Translations under genes and position numbers: made by a program | Source: Flavivirga rizhaonensis | GTDB lineage: Bacteria; Bacteroidota; Bacteroidia; Flavobacteriales; Flavobacteriaceae | Direction: 5' to 3' | NCBI RefSeq assembly: GCF_004791695.1 | Contig: NZ_SRSO01000019.1 | Span: 1 to 64,000, forward strand | DNA length: 64,000 nucleotides | Shown here: positions 51,186 through 61,165 of the stretch, piece after piece | Position numbering within the stretch: the first letter of the stretch is position 1 | Layout: every line of letters begins with the position of its first letter | Notes under the pieces: model-generated | The model's database searches: none | Told to the model about the DNA's origin: nothing | Seen by the model: only the letters and a program-made list of their open reading frames with translations

Positions 51186-53114
51186 ATGAAAAGAAGACAC
51201 TTTTTTAAGAAAGGCGCAAAAGGCGCAATAGCAGCGAGTTTAATGCCTATTGTAGGTGATCTGACAGCTCAAAATGGAACTCAAGAAAATATCTCAGATG
51301 CCAATTGGAATTCGAAGACCGTAGTTAATAAAAACCACAAGGGCAGACAAATAAAGGTAGATTATGATGTTGTAGTTATTGGAGCAGGTATGGCTGGTAT
51401 TTGTGCTGCTGTGTCTTCGGCAAGAAAAGGTAATAAAACCGTTTTGGTGCAAGATAGACCCGTTCTTGGTGGAAATGCTTCAAGCGAAATTAGAGTAACT
51501 GTTAATGGTGTTCAAAGTTTAAAAAATGAGCATCGTGTAGAACGTGAAACAGGTGTTCTTGAAGAAATACTTATTGAAAATTGGTATTATAACGAACAGG
51601 AATCTTACCCCGTTTGGGATCATGTGTTATATGATTTTGTTACACGACAAGAGAATTTAACATTAATGTTGAATACGCAAGTTTTTGAAGCTGTTATGGA
51701 AGGTGATAAAATTAAATCTGCCATTGCGAGACAAACTACAACTGAAACGGAGTTTATAATTAATGGAGATATATTTATCGACTCTTCAGGTGATGGTCTA
51801 TTAGCAGCGATGTCTGGTGCTGAATATAGAATAGGACGAGAAGGAAAAGCAGAGTTTAATGAGTCTTTTGCTCCTGATGTGCCAGATAATTGGGTGATGG
51901 GAGATTGTATTATGATGATTACAAAAGACATGGGGCGACCAATAAAATTCAATCCTCCAGGTTACGCTGTTCCTTTTGATCATGAAACTGCTTTTAATAG
52001 TAGACACAGAAAGATCAAACAAATTAAAGAAGGATTTTGGTGGGTAGAAGTTGGGAGTAATAAAGATATTATTGGCGAACGAGAAGATATTAAAAGGCGT
52101 TTATTAGCGCATTTTTATGGTGTTTGGGATCATATAAAAAATTCAGGAGATTTTCCAGAAGCAGAAAACATTGCTTTGGATTGGATAGGTTCGGTACCAG
52201 GAAGAAGAGAATCTCGACGTTTTATGGGCGATTATATTTTAACGCAACCAGATATGGAAGAATATCGTCATTTTCATGATACTGTGGCTTACGGAGGTTG
52301 GTCTTTAGATGAGCATTGTCCGGGAGGCATAGAGAACTTAACAGAACCAGCAAGTTATTTTCACTCAAGATTCAAACAAGTTTATGAAATTCCTTTCCGT
52401 TGTTTATACTCTAAAAACATCTCTAATTTGATGATGGCAGGCAGAAATGTAAGTGTATCACATATGGCGTTGTCTTCGTCTAGAATAATAGCAACTTGTG
52501 CTTTAATGGGGCAAGCCGTTGGAACCGCTTCAGCATTATGTAGAAAACATAGAGCAACACCACGTGAAGTCGGAAAGAAACATATTAACGAATTGCAAGA
52601 ACAATTATTAAGAGACGATTCTTATTTACCAAATCGTCCAGCAAATGATGATAATGATAAAGCGAGGAAAGCGAGTCTTATTTTTGCATCCTCAACATTG
52701 TCAGGTGACGTAAAGAATCTAACAAACGGCATTGGGCGTACGGAAATTGGTAAAGTAAATCATTGGGAGTCTAGTGGCTTGAATGCTGAATTGCAATTAG
52801 AATGGGAACACAAAGTGAAGTTAACAAGTGTCGAGGTGAAGTTTGATACCAATTTACAACGTAAAATGATGATGCATAAAAACCCAGCTAACAATAAAGG
52901 TCAGGTTATTGGTGTGCCACCAGAGTTGGTTAAAAACTTTACTGTTGAGGCAAGATTGAAAGGACAGTGGAAAGAAATTGATAGAGTTGAAAATAATTTA
53001 ACCCGTTTAGTTAAAGTGAATTTTGATGAAATTGATACGACTGCGGTTAGAATTAAAATGAAGAATACACATGGTGCGCCAAATATTAAGTTATTTGAAG
53101 TACGTTGTTATTAA
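51186..53114 (+). CDS. FAD-dependent oxidoreductase with Tat-like signal
   Basis: A 642-residue protein of the FAD_oxidored type. The N-terminus MKRRHFFKKGAKGAIAASLM has a twin-arginine pattern. The FAD-binding motif VVVIGAGMAG (G66, G68, G71) is followed by GGNASSEIRV. The FAD domain is followed by a C-terminal beta-rich domain (about 505-642, LTNGIGRTEIGKVNHWES) resembling a discoidin/CBM-like module. Export with cofactor bound fits the Tat route. It lies between sulfatases, 20 bases before the next, so it should act on the same glycan. The reaction is unknown; oxidation of a sugar hydroxyl is a guess. Confidence 0.8.
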   Translation: MKRRHFFKKGAKGAIAASLMPIVGDLTAQNGTQENISDANWNSKTVVNKNHKGRQIKVDYDVVVIGAGMAGICAAVSSARKGNKTVLVQDRPVLGGNASSEIRVTVNGVQSLKNEHRVERETGVLEEILIENWYYNEQESYPVWDHVLYDFVTRQENLTLMLNTQVFEAVMEGDKIKSAIARQTTTETEFIINGDIFIDSSGDGLLAAMSGAEYRIGREGKAEFNESFAPDVPDNWVMGDCIMMITKDMGRPIKFNPPGYAVPFDHETAFNSRHRKIKQIKEGFWWVEVGSNKDIIGEREDIKRRLLAHFYGVWDHIKNSGDFPEAENIALDWIGSVPGRRESRRFMGDYILTQPDMEEYRHFHDTVAYGGWSLDEHCPGGIENLTEPASYFHSRFKQVYEIPFRCLYSKNISNLMMAGRNVSVSHMALSSSRIIATCALMGQAVGTASALCRKHRATPREVGKKHINELQEQLLRDDSYLPNRPANDDNDKARKASLIFASSTLSGDVKNLTNGIGRTEIGKVNHWESSGLNAELQLEWEHKVKLTSVEVKFDTNLQRKMMMHKNPANNKGQVIGVPPELVKNFTVEARLKGQWKEIDRVENNLTRLVKVNFDEIDTTAVRIKMKNTHGAPNIKLFEVRCY

Positions 53115-53134
53115 ATAATTAGAAATATAGTAAT

Positions 53135-54667
53135 ATGAGAAATATTTTGTCAAAAGCATTATTCTGTCTTGTTCTAAGTTGTTTTACTTTTTCTTGTAAG
53201 ACTAAAAGACAAGTAGAAAAAAAACCAAATATCCTCTGGATTATCGCTGAAGATTTATCCCCTTTTATGGGATGTTATGGAGATTCAATAAATAAAGGAC
53301 ATACACCTGTAATAGATAAGTTTGCAAGCGAAGGCGTGCTATTTAAACGTGCTTATGCAACTGCTCCAGTTTGTTCTGCTGCACGTTCTGCTCTAATAAC
53401 TGGTGTTTACCAAACTACTACAGGTACTCATAATCATAGATCTAGCAGATTTACAGATAGTAGTGTTGTACCTAATGATTTAAGGATTCAATTGCCTAAA
53501 GACATGAAAACGATACCTGAATTAATGAAAAAAGCTGGGTATTTTACATTTAACAGTGGTAAGGATGACTATAATTTTCATTATGATAGACGTGCATTGT
53601 ATGATGTTGGAACCGAAGAAAATTATAAAATAGGAATGAACGGCTGGCAAGGAAATAGGGCTATCGATTATATGACAGTAAAGAATTATGTATGGAATGC
53701 AAGACCAGATAAAAATCAACCTTGGTTTGGACAAGTACAAATAATGGGAGGGAAAAAGGATTATAAATATGTAAGAGAAGGAGAACAATTAGCAACTAAT
53801 GATGTGCCATTACCACCTTATTTTCCAGATATTCCTTCACAACGAGAAGCATGGACACAACATTATAATGCCAATAGAGGTTCTGATGTTACCGTAGAGA
53901 AAATTCTAAAGCAATTAGAAGCAGATGGAGAATTAGAAAATACCATAGTATTCTTCTTTTCAGATCATGGAAGTAATACATCATTGCGCCACAAGCAATT
54001 TTGTTATGAAGGAGGTATGTTGATACCGCTTATAGTAAAAGGGAATCATCCTGCTTTAGAAGCTGGAATCAGAAATGATTTGGTGACTTTGCTGGATGTT
54101 TCTGCAACGACACTTGCTATGGGAGGAGCAGAATTACCAGAATATTTAGATGGTCAAAATTTATTTGGAGATAATTATAAAGAAGTTGATTATGCCATTG
54201 GAGCAAGAGATAGATGTGATTATACTATTGATAGAATTAGAACAGTAGTATCAAAGGATTACAGATATATTAGAAACTATTTTCCCGATAGGCCAATGAT
54301 GCAGGCAGGTTATAGAGACAACAAACCCATTGTGAAAAATTTAAAAAAGGCATTCAAAGAAGGAAAATTAACCGAGTATCAAGCAGAACATTGGTTTGGA
54401 GTTCGTCCTGTTGAAGAGTTATACGATTTAAAAGCAGATCCGCATCAAATGAATAACCTTGCAGTTAATTCGGAATATGATAAAACTCTTAAAGAACATC
54501 GTGAAGTATTGGAAAATTGGATTAAGGAAACAGATGACAAAGGGCAGTATCCAGAGGCGACGATACAACTCAAGGCTACCTATGATTTATGGGAAAACCG
54601 CCCTCGCTTTAAAAATGCGAAGATAAACCCTGAATACGACCAGTTTAAAGAACAAAAAGCTAAATAA
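53135..54667 (+). CDS. S1-family sulfatase lipoprotein (FGly type, CSAAR)
   Basis: A 510-residue sulfatase with lipoprotein signal (either C16 or C21). The active cysteine is C80 in CSAAR, the alanine variant of the C-x-P/A-S/A-R motif. Metal ligands appear in WIIAEDLSPFMGCYGD and FFSDHGSNTSLRHKQF. The pattern resembles the heparan N-sulfatase-like branch, which also contains galactan sulfatases. Substrate position is unknown. It is tightly linked to the oxidoreductase gene upstream. Confidence 0.9.
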   Translation: MRNILSKALFCLVLSCFTFSCKTKRQVEKKPNILWIIAEDLSPFMGCYGDSINKGHTPVIDKFASEGVLFKRAYATAPVCSAARSALITGVYQTTTGTHNHRSSRFTDSSVVPNDLRIQLPKDMKTIPELMKKAGYFTFNSGKDDYNFHYDRRALYDVGTEENYKIGMNGWQGNRAIDYMTVKNYVWNARPDKNQPWFGQVQIMGGKKDYKYVREGEQLATNDVPLPPYFPDIPSQREAWTQHYNANRGSDVTVEKILKQLEADGELENTIVFFFSDHGSNTSLRHKQFCYEGGMLIPLIVKGNHPALEAGIRNDLVTLLDVSATTLAMGGAELPEYLDGQNLFGDNYKEVDYAIGARDRCDYTIDRIRTVVSKDYRYIRNYFPDRPMMQAGYRDNKPIVKNLKKAFKEGKLTEYQAEHWFGVRPVEELYDLKADPHQMNNLAVNSEYDKTLKEHREVLENWIKETDDKGQYPEATIQLKATYDLWENRPRFKNAKINPEYDQFKEQKAK

Positions 54668-54737
54668 AAAGTGGTAATATTTATAATTACAAGTTTTGAG
54701 TCATTAATTATATCTTCAAAATTTTTTTAAAACCATC

Positions 54738-56201
54738 ATGAACAAGTTATTAAGGGGCGTGTATTTATTGTTGTTATTTGTTATGCTTGCTTGCTCAAAC
54801 TCAAAAGAAGCTAAACCAGAAGAATTCAAAATTTCGAGGCCAAACATTATTTTATTTGTTTCAGATGACCATGGTTTAGATGCTTTGGGTTGTTATGGTA
54901 ATCCTATTATTAAAACACCAAACTTGGATAAATTGGCATCTGAAGGCGTTAAATTTACAAATGCTTATTGCACTAGTGCTAGTTGCGCAGCAAGCAGGTC
55001 TGTAATTCTTTCTGGTTTATATGGTCATGCAACAGGCTCGTACGGTCATGTACACGATTACCATCATTTTAGTACATATGATAATATAAAATCTTTGTCC
55101 AATAGGTTAACCCAGGCAGGGTATTTTACGGCGAGAATAGGTAAATACCATGTAGCCCCAGAAACCGTTTATCAGTTTGATGAAGTACTTGAGGCTGACC
55201 CTAGAAATACAGTTGAAATGGCCGATGCGTCAAAAGGTGTTCTAAATTCAGAAAGGCCATTCTTCTTATATTTTTGTACCGATGATCCACATAGAGGTCA
55301 TCCGTTCACACCAGAAAAGTGGGATATACCAAATAGCTTTGGAAATAAAAAGAAAGGATATAAAGGCGTAAAGCAGGTAACTTATAGTCCAGACGAAGTT
55401 TTGGTTCCTGAATTTTTGCCAGATACTAAGCAATCTCGAGAAGAGATTGCACAATACTATCAAAGTATTTCAAGAATTGACCAAGGATTTGGTAGGCTTA
55501 TGGCACATTTAAAAGGTGCTGGTAAATTAGAAACGACCGTTGTAATTTATATTTCAGACAACGGTATGGCTTTTCCTGGAGCAAAAACTACTGTTTACGA
55601 ACCAGGTATAAAATTGCCTTGCATCATTAAAAACCCAACTTCCAATAAAAAGGGAATTACTAATTCTGCAAAAATTTCATGGGTAGATTTGACGCCAACT
55701 ATTTTAGACTTTGCAAAAATAAATTATGAAGCCAAAGAATTTCATGGAAAATCATTTAGAAATATATTAGAAAATGAAAATCCTAAAGGATGGGATAATA
55801 TTTATGTATCTCATACATTTCATGAAATTACCATGTATTACCCTATGCGTGTGGCTATAGATAAAAACTATAAACTAATTTGGAACCTAGCATGGCGTTT
55901 GGAATACCCGTTTGCCTCAGATTTGTGGGCAGCTTCAACATGGCAGTCTATTTATAGAAATGATATAAAAAAATTTGGACCTCGTAAAGTTAAAGATTAC
56001 CTGTTTAGACCTGAGTTTGAACTGTTCAACTTAGAAAATGATCCATGGGAAACCAATAATTTAGCTGGAGACGAAAATTATGCTGAGCTACTAGAATCAA
56101 TAAAGACCAAATTGAAAATATTTCAAAAAAAAACCTCGGACCCTTGGATGATTATGTGGGAACATGATGCTTCCTTGCAAGGTTCAGGAGTTAATTTATA
56201 A
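54738..56201 (+). CDS. S1-family sulfatase lipoprotein (FGly type, CAASR)
   Basis: A 487-residue sulfatase with lipobox LLLFVMLAC (C19). The active cysteine is C83 in CAASR. Metal ligands lie in FVSDDHGLDALGCYG and YISDNGMAFPGAKTT. It resembles the preceding sulfatase in its branch features, and the two may have arisen by duplication or act in sequence. It ends 15 bases before the GH110 gene, which suggests that desulfation and alpha-galactoside cleavage are co-expressed. Confidence 0.9.
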   Translation: MNKLLRGVYLLLLFVMLACSNSKEAKPEEFKISRPNIILFVSDDHGLDALGCYGNPIIKTPNLDKLASEGVKFTNAYCTSASCAASRSVILSGLYGHATGSYGHVHDYHHFSTYDNIKSLSNRLTQAGYFTARIGKYHVAPETVYQFDEVLEADPRNTVEMADASKGVLNSERPFFLYFCTDDPHRGHPFTPEKWDIPNSFGNKKKGYKGVKQVTYSPDEVLVPEFLPDTKQSREEIAQYYQSISRIDQGFGRLMAHLKGAGKLETTVVIYISDNGMAFPGAKTTVYEPGIKLPCIIKNPTSNKKGITNSAKISWVDLTPTILDFAKINYEAKEFHGKSFRNILENENPKGWDNIYVSHTFHEITMYYPMRVAIDKNYKLIWNLAWRLEYPFASDLWAASTWQSIYRNDIKKFGPRKVKDYLFRPEFELFNLENDPWETNNLAGDENYAELLESIKTKLKIFQKKTSDPWMIMWEHDASLQGSGVNL

Positions 56202-56216
56202 TTAAAAATTTGTAAA

Positions 56217-58034
56217 ATGAATAATAAACATACACTTTTAGTTTTCTTTTTAGTAACCCTATTTTGTACAGTTGTAAAAGTAAATGCAGCTGAGGTTATA
56301 CATATAAAGCACAGTGAAAACGATATAACCACTAGAGTTAGAGAAGCCATACAAAATGCAAAGGATAAGGATATTAAACTTGTTTTTGAAAAAGGGATAT
56401 ATAAATTTCTACCTGAATATGCGTTTAGCAAATTCTCATTTATTACCAACCATGGTAATGGCTATAAATATGTAGGACTCAGATTTGAAAACTTTAATTC
56501 TGTAGAAGTAGAGGGTAATGGATCAGAGTTTATTTTTCATGGGCGTATGGCACCATTTCAATTTGAAAATTGCAATAAAGTTGATGTAAAAAATGTAGTT
56601 GTAGATTGGGATATCCCCTTTACTTTTGAAGCCGAAGTTTTAAGTGTTAATAAAGAGGAAAAATGGTTTGATGTTAAACCTATAAACGATGGGCATTCCT
56701 GGTCTTTCAAGGATAATGAAATATCCTTTCCCAACATTGATGGTTTCTCATTTCGTGAGCTTGGCCACTCACATTGTTTCGATCCTAAAACCAAATCGAC
56801 ATTTTATGGAGCATACGGGCAGCACTTAAAACCCAAAAAAGTTGAAAAACTTGAAAATGGAATTTATAGAATATATCAGTCTATGCGTCATTACCCACCA
56901 GAAGGGGCTATAGTAGCATCAAAAGGGGGGAATGAATTTAATAGATATGCACCTGCATTTCAAACTCAAGAAAGCAAAAATGTAACTTATGACAACATAA
57001 TTGTGCATCATGCATTAGGTATGGCTTTTTTATTTGAACGTACAGAGGATATAAAGATTATAAACTCGGGTGTCTATACTCGGGATGGTTCAAATAGATA
57101 TATTTCAAGTACAGCAGATGCTACACATTTTGCTAATTGTAAAGGCGATATTCTGGTGGAAAATTGCCGATTTGAGGGTATGCTAGACGATGGCACTAAT
57201 GTTCATGGTACATATGTAACAGTAGATACTATTTTGGATGAATACACAGTTAGAATTAAGCTTCAGCATTTCGAACAGCTAGGTTTTAAGTTTGCAGATG
57301 TTGGCGATGAGGTTTGGTTTATTCAAAAACCAAGTCCAGAACGAGGAGAAATAAATGAAGTTGTTAGAGCTAAGTTTATCAACGAAAAGTATACCGAATT
57401 AACATTTAAAAATAAATTACCTAAGACCCTATCAAAAAATGATGTTTTAGAAAATAAAACATGGAATCCTACATTTACTATTCGTAATTGTCGTATTACC
57501 AAGCATAGAGCACGAAATTTAATGATAAAAACACCTAAGAAGATTGTAATAGAGAATAATATCTTATCTTCTGAAATGTCATCAATAGGATTGAGAGGGG
57601 AAACATTTTTTTGGTATGAATCTGGTGCTGTAAACGAGGTTGTAATTCGTAATAATCATTTTATTGATTGTGCACATGGTGGTGCAGAACATGCTGTTTT
57701 ATGGGTGTCTCCTAGATTGGGGAAAGGTTTTGATAAAACAGAAATTTACGACCGCAATATTATTTTTGAAGACAACATTATCGAAACGTTTCAAAACCGA
57801 ATTGTTTGGGCAGACCGATTAGAAGGGCTTGTTTTTAAAGGTAATACAATAAAACAAGTTGATGCTTTTAAATCAAAGTTTCCAAATGCACATATGTTTG
57901 ATTTTAAAAACTGCAAAGATGTCGTTATTGAAAACAATGTTTATAAAGGAGATATAAAGAAATTCATTAAAGCTGATGAGTCATCTAAAAAGAGCTTAAA
58001 AATCAAACGGAATAAAGGAATTAAGTTTAAGTAG
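56217..58034 (+). CDS. GH110 alpha-1,3-galactosidase
   Basis: A 605-residue secreted right-handed beta-helix enzyme with signal peptide (VVKVNA). The GH110 signature is clear: STADATHFANCKGD, then CRFEGMLDDGTNVHGTYV, with D301 and the pair D324-D325 as candidate catalytic acids. GH110 enzymes remove alpha-1,3-linked galactose, first described on blood group B antigen; marine members act on lambda-carrageenan fragments. Beside GH150-like enzymes and sulfatases, it should cleave alpha-1,3-galactosidic bonds of desulfated carrageenan oligosaccharides. It is 7 bases before the esterase gene. Confidence 0.88.
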   Translation: MNNKHTLLVFFLVTLFCTVVKVNAAEVIHIKHSENDITTRVREAIQNAKDKDIKLVFEKGIYKFLPEYAFSKFSFITNHGNGYKYVGLRFENFNSVEVEGNGSEFIFHGRMAPFQFENCNKVDVKNVVVDWDIPFTFEAEVLSVNKEEKWFDVKPINDGHSWSFKDNEISFPNIDGFSFRELGHSHCFDPKTKSTFYGAYGQHLKPKKVEKLENGIYRIYQSMRHYPPEGAIVASKGGNEFNRYAPAFQTQESKNVTYDNIIVHHALGMAFLFERTEDIKIINSGVYTRDGSNRYISSTADATHFANCKGDILVENCRFEGMLDDGTNVHGTYVTVDTILDEYTVRIKLQHFEQLGFKFADVGDEVWFIQKPSPERGEINEVVRAKFINEKYTELTFKNKLPKTLSKNDVLENKTWNPTFTIRNCRITKHRARNLMIKTPKKIVIENNILSSEMSSIGLRGETFFWYESGAVNEVVIRNNHFIDCAHGGAEHAVLWVSPRLGKGFDKTEIYDRNIIFEDNIIETFQNRIVWADRLEGLVFKGNTIKQVDAFKSKFPNAHMFDFKNCKDVVIENNVYKGDIKKFIKADESSKKSLKIKRNKGIKFK

Positions 58035-58041
58035 TGGATTT

Positions 58042-59622
58042 ATGTTGAAAAAAGCGTATGTTTTTATTTTATTAGCGACTTTATTGGTGCTCAATAGCTC
58101 TTGTAAGCTTCAAAAAACAACAACTTTAGAATCTTCCGTTAAACCTATCCAAGTTGTACTTTTAGCAGGTCAGTCAAATATGGCAGGAGCAGGGAACTAT
58201 GATGAATTAAGTGAAGAAGTTAAACAACGAATTGAAAAAATATCCCATAGGGTTCTTCTAAGCTTTAATGGAAAACCTGCGAAACCTTTATCTTATTACG
58301 ATAATAAGCCTAGCAAGAAATACAATTTTACAAAACGTTTTGGTCCCGAGCTACTATTGGGGCTAACATTAGCAGAGTCTAACCCAAATCAAGAGTTTTT
58401 ACTTATAAAACGCTCGCAAGGAGGAACAGCGCTTTATGGTGCATGGAACCCAAATTGGTCGCAAACAAAAACAAAAGCTGTTGAAAAAGTGGGGTTTAAG
58501 CAAAATTTAAAATTATATAAACTCCATATTTCTGATATAAAAAGGAATTTAAATCTTTTAAATAGTCAAAATAAAGGATATGAAATAGTTGGTCTAGCGT
58601 GGATGCAAGGTGAAAATGATGCAACTTTGGAAGCGGCAGCAAAAAGTTACAAAAATAACCTTCGGGAATTGATAAGAGCCTATAGAAGAGATTTAAACGT
58701 TCCTGAATTGCCTTTTGTTTTAGGGCAAATTAATTCAAGATATGGGTTTAAAGGAGGTGCAGAAATGGTAAGAAAAAAAATGGTGCAGTTTGCTTATCAA
58801 GACTACTATTCTAAATTGATTGAAACATCAACAGATACTTCTTGGAGTGATTTCCCAAAACATTCAGATAATGTACATTACAATGCTAAAGGGCAAGAAC
58901 GTTTAGGAATGGCGTTTGCTAACGCATTTTTTGAAGTACAAAGGAAATTAGATGTCAGCGAATTTCAAGATATCAGCCAACTTAAACCTAAATCAATAAC
59001 TAAATTTAGAGCGAAAGGCGATACTAAAATGATGTATCATGTATATATGCCATCAAATTTCTCTCCATCAAAAAAATTACCAATCATCATCGCTTTTAGC
59101 CCTCAGGGTAGAGGCAATGTGATGTTAAATAAAATAAAGCCAAGCGCAGAGGAATTAGGTTGGATTTTGGTTGGATGTGATAAGTTAAAAAACGGAATGA
59201 AAGATGAAGTAATGGAAAATAAAATGGAAGATGAGGTACTAAATGATATTTTAAATAATATACCGCATGACAGGGCTAGAATATATTTAGCAGGATTTTC
59301 GGGAGGCGCTATGCGAGCTTATCAAATCACAACCAGACGCTCTGAGAATTTTGAAGGAATCATTGCCTATGGAGGTTGGTTAGGAGGCGATAACTATCAA
59401 GATAAAGATTACCAAAACGGATTAAAAGTGGCTATGGTAAATGGAGAGAATGACAAAGGCGCGAACAAATGGATTGAAAAAGATACTCGAACATTAAAAA
59501 AGCATCACGCTATTGTTAAATTATTCAAGCATGATGGTGGACATAAAGTAGCCGAATATGAGTTGACAACTAAGATTTTAAATTGGTTAGAAGCGATGTA
59601 TCAATCTGCAATTAAAAATTGA
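58042..59622 (+). CDS. Two-domain esterase lipoprotein (SASA + alpha/beta hydrolase)
   Basis: A 526-residue lipoprotein (NSSC, C21) with two esterase domains. The first (about 35-300) is a SASA/sialate O-acetylesterase-like SGNH domain: LLAGQSNMAG with S45, WMQGENDA, and DNVHYN (D276, H279). The second (about 320-526) is an alpha/beta hydrolase with nucleophile S420 in AGFSGGA and a C-terminal GGHK histidine, as in feruloyl/PHB-depolymerase-like esterases. Both probably remove ester groups from the galactan. Acyl groups are not usually stressed for lambda-carrageenan, so the substrate is open. It overlaps no neighbour and is 29 bases before the next gene. Confidence 0.82.
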   Translation: MLKKAYVFILLATLLVLNSSCKLQKTTTLESSVKPIQVVLLAGQSNMAGAGNYDELSEEVKQRIEKISHRVLLSFNGKPAKPLSYYDNKPSKKYNFTKRFGPELLLGLTLAESNPNQEFLLIKRSQGGTALYGAWNPNWSQTKTKAVEKVGFKQNLKLYKLHISDIKRNLNLLNSQNKGYEIVGLAWMQGENDATLEAAAKSYKNNLRELIRAYRRDLNVPELPFVLGQINSRYGFKGGAEMVRKKMVQFAYQDYYSKLIETSTDTSWSDFPKHSDNVHYNAKGQERLGMAFANAFFEVQRKLDVSEFQDISQLKPKSITKFRAKGDTKMMYHVYMPSNFSPSKKLPIIIAFSPQGRGNVMLNKIKPSAEELGWILVGCDKLKNGMKDEVMENKMEDEVLNDILNNIPHDRARIYLAGFSGGAMRAYQITTRRSENFEGIIAYGGWLGGDNYQDKDYQNGLKVAMVNGENDKGANKWIEKDTRTLKKHHAIVKLFKHDGGHKVAEYELTTKILNWLEAMYQSAIKN

Positions 59623-59651
59623 AATACTTCTAAAAACAAACAGAATTAAAG

Positions 59652-61100
59652 ATGCCAAAGTCCTATGTTTTATTCGTGCTTATTACAATTTTGAGTTGTT
59701 CAAATCATAAGAATGTATTAAAGACAAGCTTACTTCATAAAAATAAAAAGCCGAATATTATTTACATCTTAGCAGACGATTTAGGATACGGTGACGTTGG
59801 TATTTATGGACAAACAAAAATTAAAACGCCCATAATAGATAAATTGGCCAAAGGAGGTCTAAGATTTACAGACCATTATTCAGGACAAACGGTTTGTTCT
59901 CCATCCAGATGTGCTTTAATGACGGGCAAACATATGGGAAATGCTTCTGTAACACGAAATGGGCAATTACTTGACCCCGATGATGTGACTATTGCCGAAT
60001 TATTAAAATCCAGAGGGTATAAAACTGGAATTATTGGGAAATGGGGTTTATCCGAAGGAGTAACTTCAGAAAACAGCCCTAATCAACAAGGTTTTGATCA
60101 TTATTTTGGTTTTGATAATCAGGGGTTTGCACATTTTTATTATCCAGAGTATTTGTGGCGTAATCATACCAAGATAAAATATACAGAAAATATTGGTATA
60201 CGCGATGGCAAAGGACATTATATAGAAGGTAAAGGTACATACAGCCATGATGAGTTTGCAAAAGAAGCACTTCAATTTATAAGGGAAAATAAAGAGACCC
60301 CCTTTTTTCTGTATTTGCCTTTTGCCATTCCTCATGCAGAATTGACTATACAAGAGGAAGCAAAAAAAATGTATAGAGGACTTAATTGGCCAGAAAATCC
60401 AAAAGAAGTAGGAGGGGGAGCTAAAAAGGGACAAGGTTACGGAAGTCAATATGTTGATGGGTATTGTGCTCAAAAAGAACCCAACCTAACCTATGCAGCT
60501 ATGATAACCAAAATGGATAGTAATATTGGGCGTATTTTAGAGGTATTAAAAGAATTGAACCTAGAAGAAAATACAATAATCATGTTTGCAAGTGATAATG
60601 GACCATCTACAGAAGGAGGTCAGGATATGGCATTTTTTGATAGCTCAGGAGGATTAAGAGGGCATAAAAGAGATTTATATGAAGGAGGTATACGAATTCC
60701 TTTTATAGTGCATTGGAAAGGTAAAGTAAAATCAGGTTCTGTATCAAACCACCCCAGTGCTTTTTGGGATGTATTACCTACAATTTGTGATTTGGCGGGA
60801 GTAAAAACTCCAAAAGACATAGATGGCTTAAGTTTGCTCCCCACAATTTTAGGAGACACAAATAATCAGAAAACACATGATTATTTATACTGGGAATGGC
60901 AGTACAAACAGAAACCTAAATATGAAGTAGTTCGGAGTGGCAAATGGAAGCTCTTTAAAATAGCACCTATTAAATCGGATGAATGGTTTTATGAACTTTA
61001 CGATTTAGAGAACGATAAAGCAGAATCAACAAACTTAGCATCTCAATACCCAGAAATTATAAAAAAATTAGAAACTTACTTTGAAGAGGCAAAGCATTAA
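59652..61100 (+). CDS. S1-family sulfatase lipoprotein (FGly type, CSPSR)
   Basis: A 482-residue arylsulfatase-A-like enzyme with lipobox ILSC (C16). The active cysteine is C82 in CSPSR. Metal ligands are in YILADDLGYGDVGIYG and FASDNGPSTEGGQ; the conserved lysine lies in IIGKWGLSEG. It has the canonical motif form, unlike the two AAR/ASR sulfatases upstream. It probably takes a different sulfate position. It lies between the double esterase and the second GH150-like gene. Confidence 0.92.
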   Translation: MPKSYVLFVLITILSCSNHKNVLKTSLLHKNKKPNIIYILADDLGYGDVGIYGQTKIKTPIIDKLAKGGLRFTDHYSGQTVCSPSRCALMTGKHMGNASVTRNGQLLDPDDVTIAELLKSRGYKTGIIGKWGLSEGVTSENSPNQQGFDHYFGFDNQGFAHFYYPEYLWRNHTKIKYTENIGIRDGKGHYIEGKGTYSHDEFAKEALQFIRENKETPFFLYLPFAIPHAELTIQEEAKKMYRGLNWPENPKEVGGGAKKGQGYGSQYVDGYCAQKEPNLTYAAMITKMDSNIGRILEVLKELNLEENTIIMFASDNGPSTEGGQDMAFFDSSGGLRGHKRDLYEGGIRIPFIVHWKGKVKSGSVSNHPSAFWDVLPTICDLAGVKTPKDIDGLSLLPTILGDTNNQKTHDYLYWEWQYKQKPKYEVVRSGKWKLFKIAPIKSDEWFYELYDLENDKAESTNLASQYPEIIKKLETYFEEAKH

Positions 61101-61165
61101 AAACTATTTTAAACCTATTTATGATTTAGAAGTCTCATTAAAAGTGACTAAATAACTACAAGTTC

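Noticed and set aside
60066..60473. 135-residue open frame on the minus strand
   Set aside because: It is antisense to the fifth sulfatase, whose motifs are intact on the plus strand.
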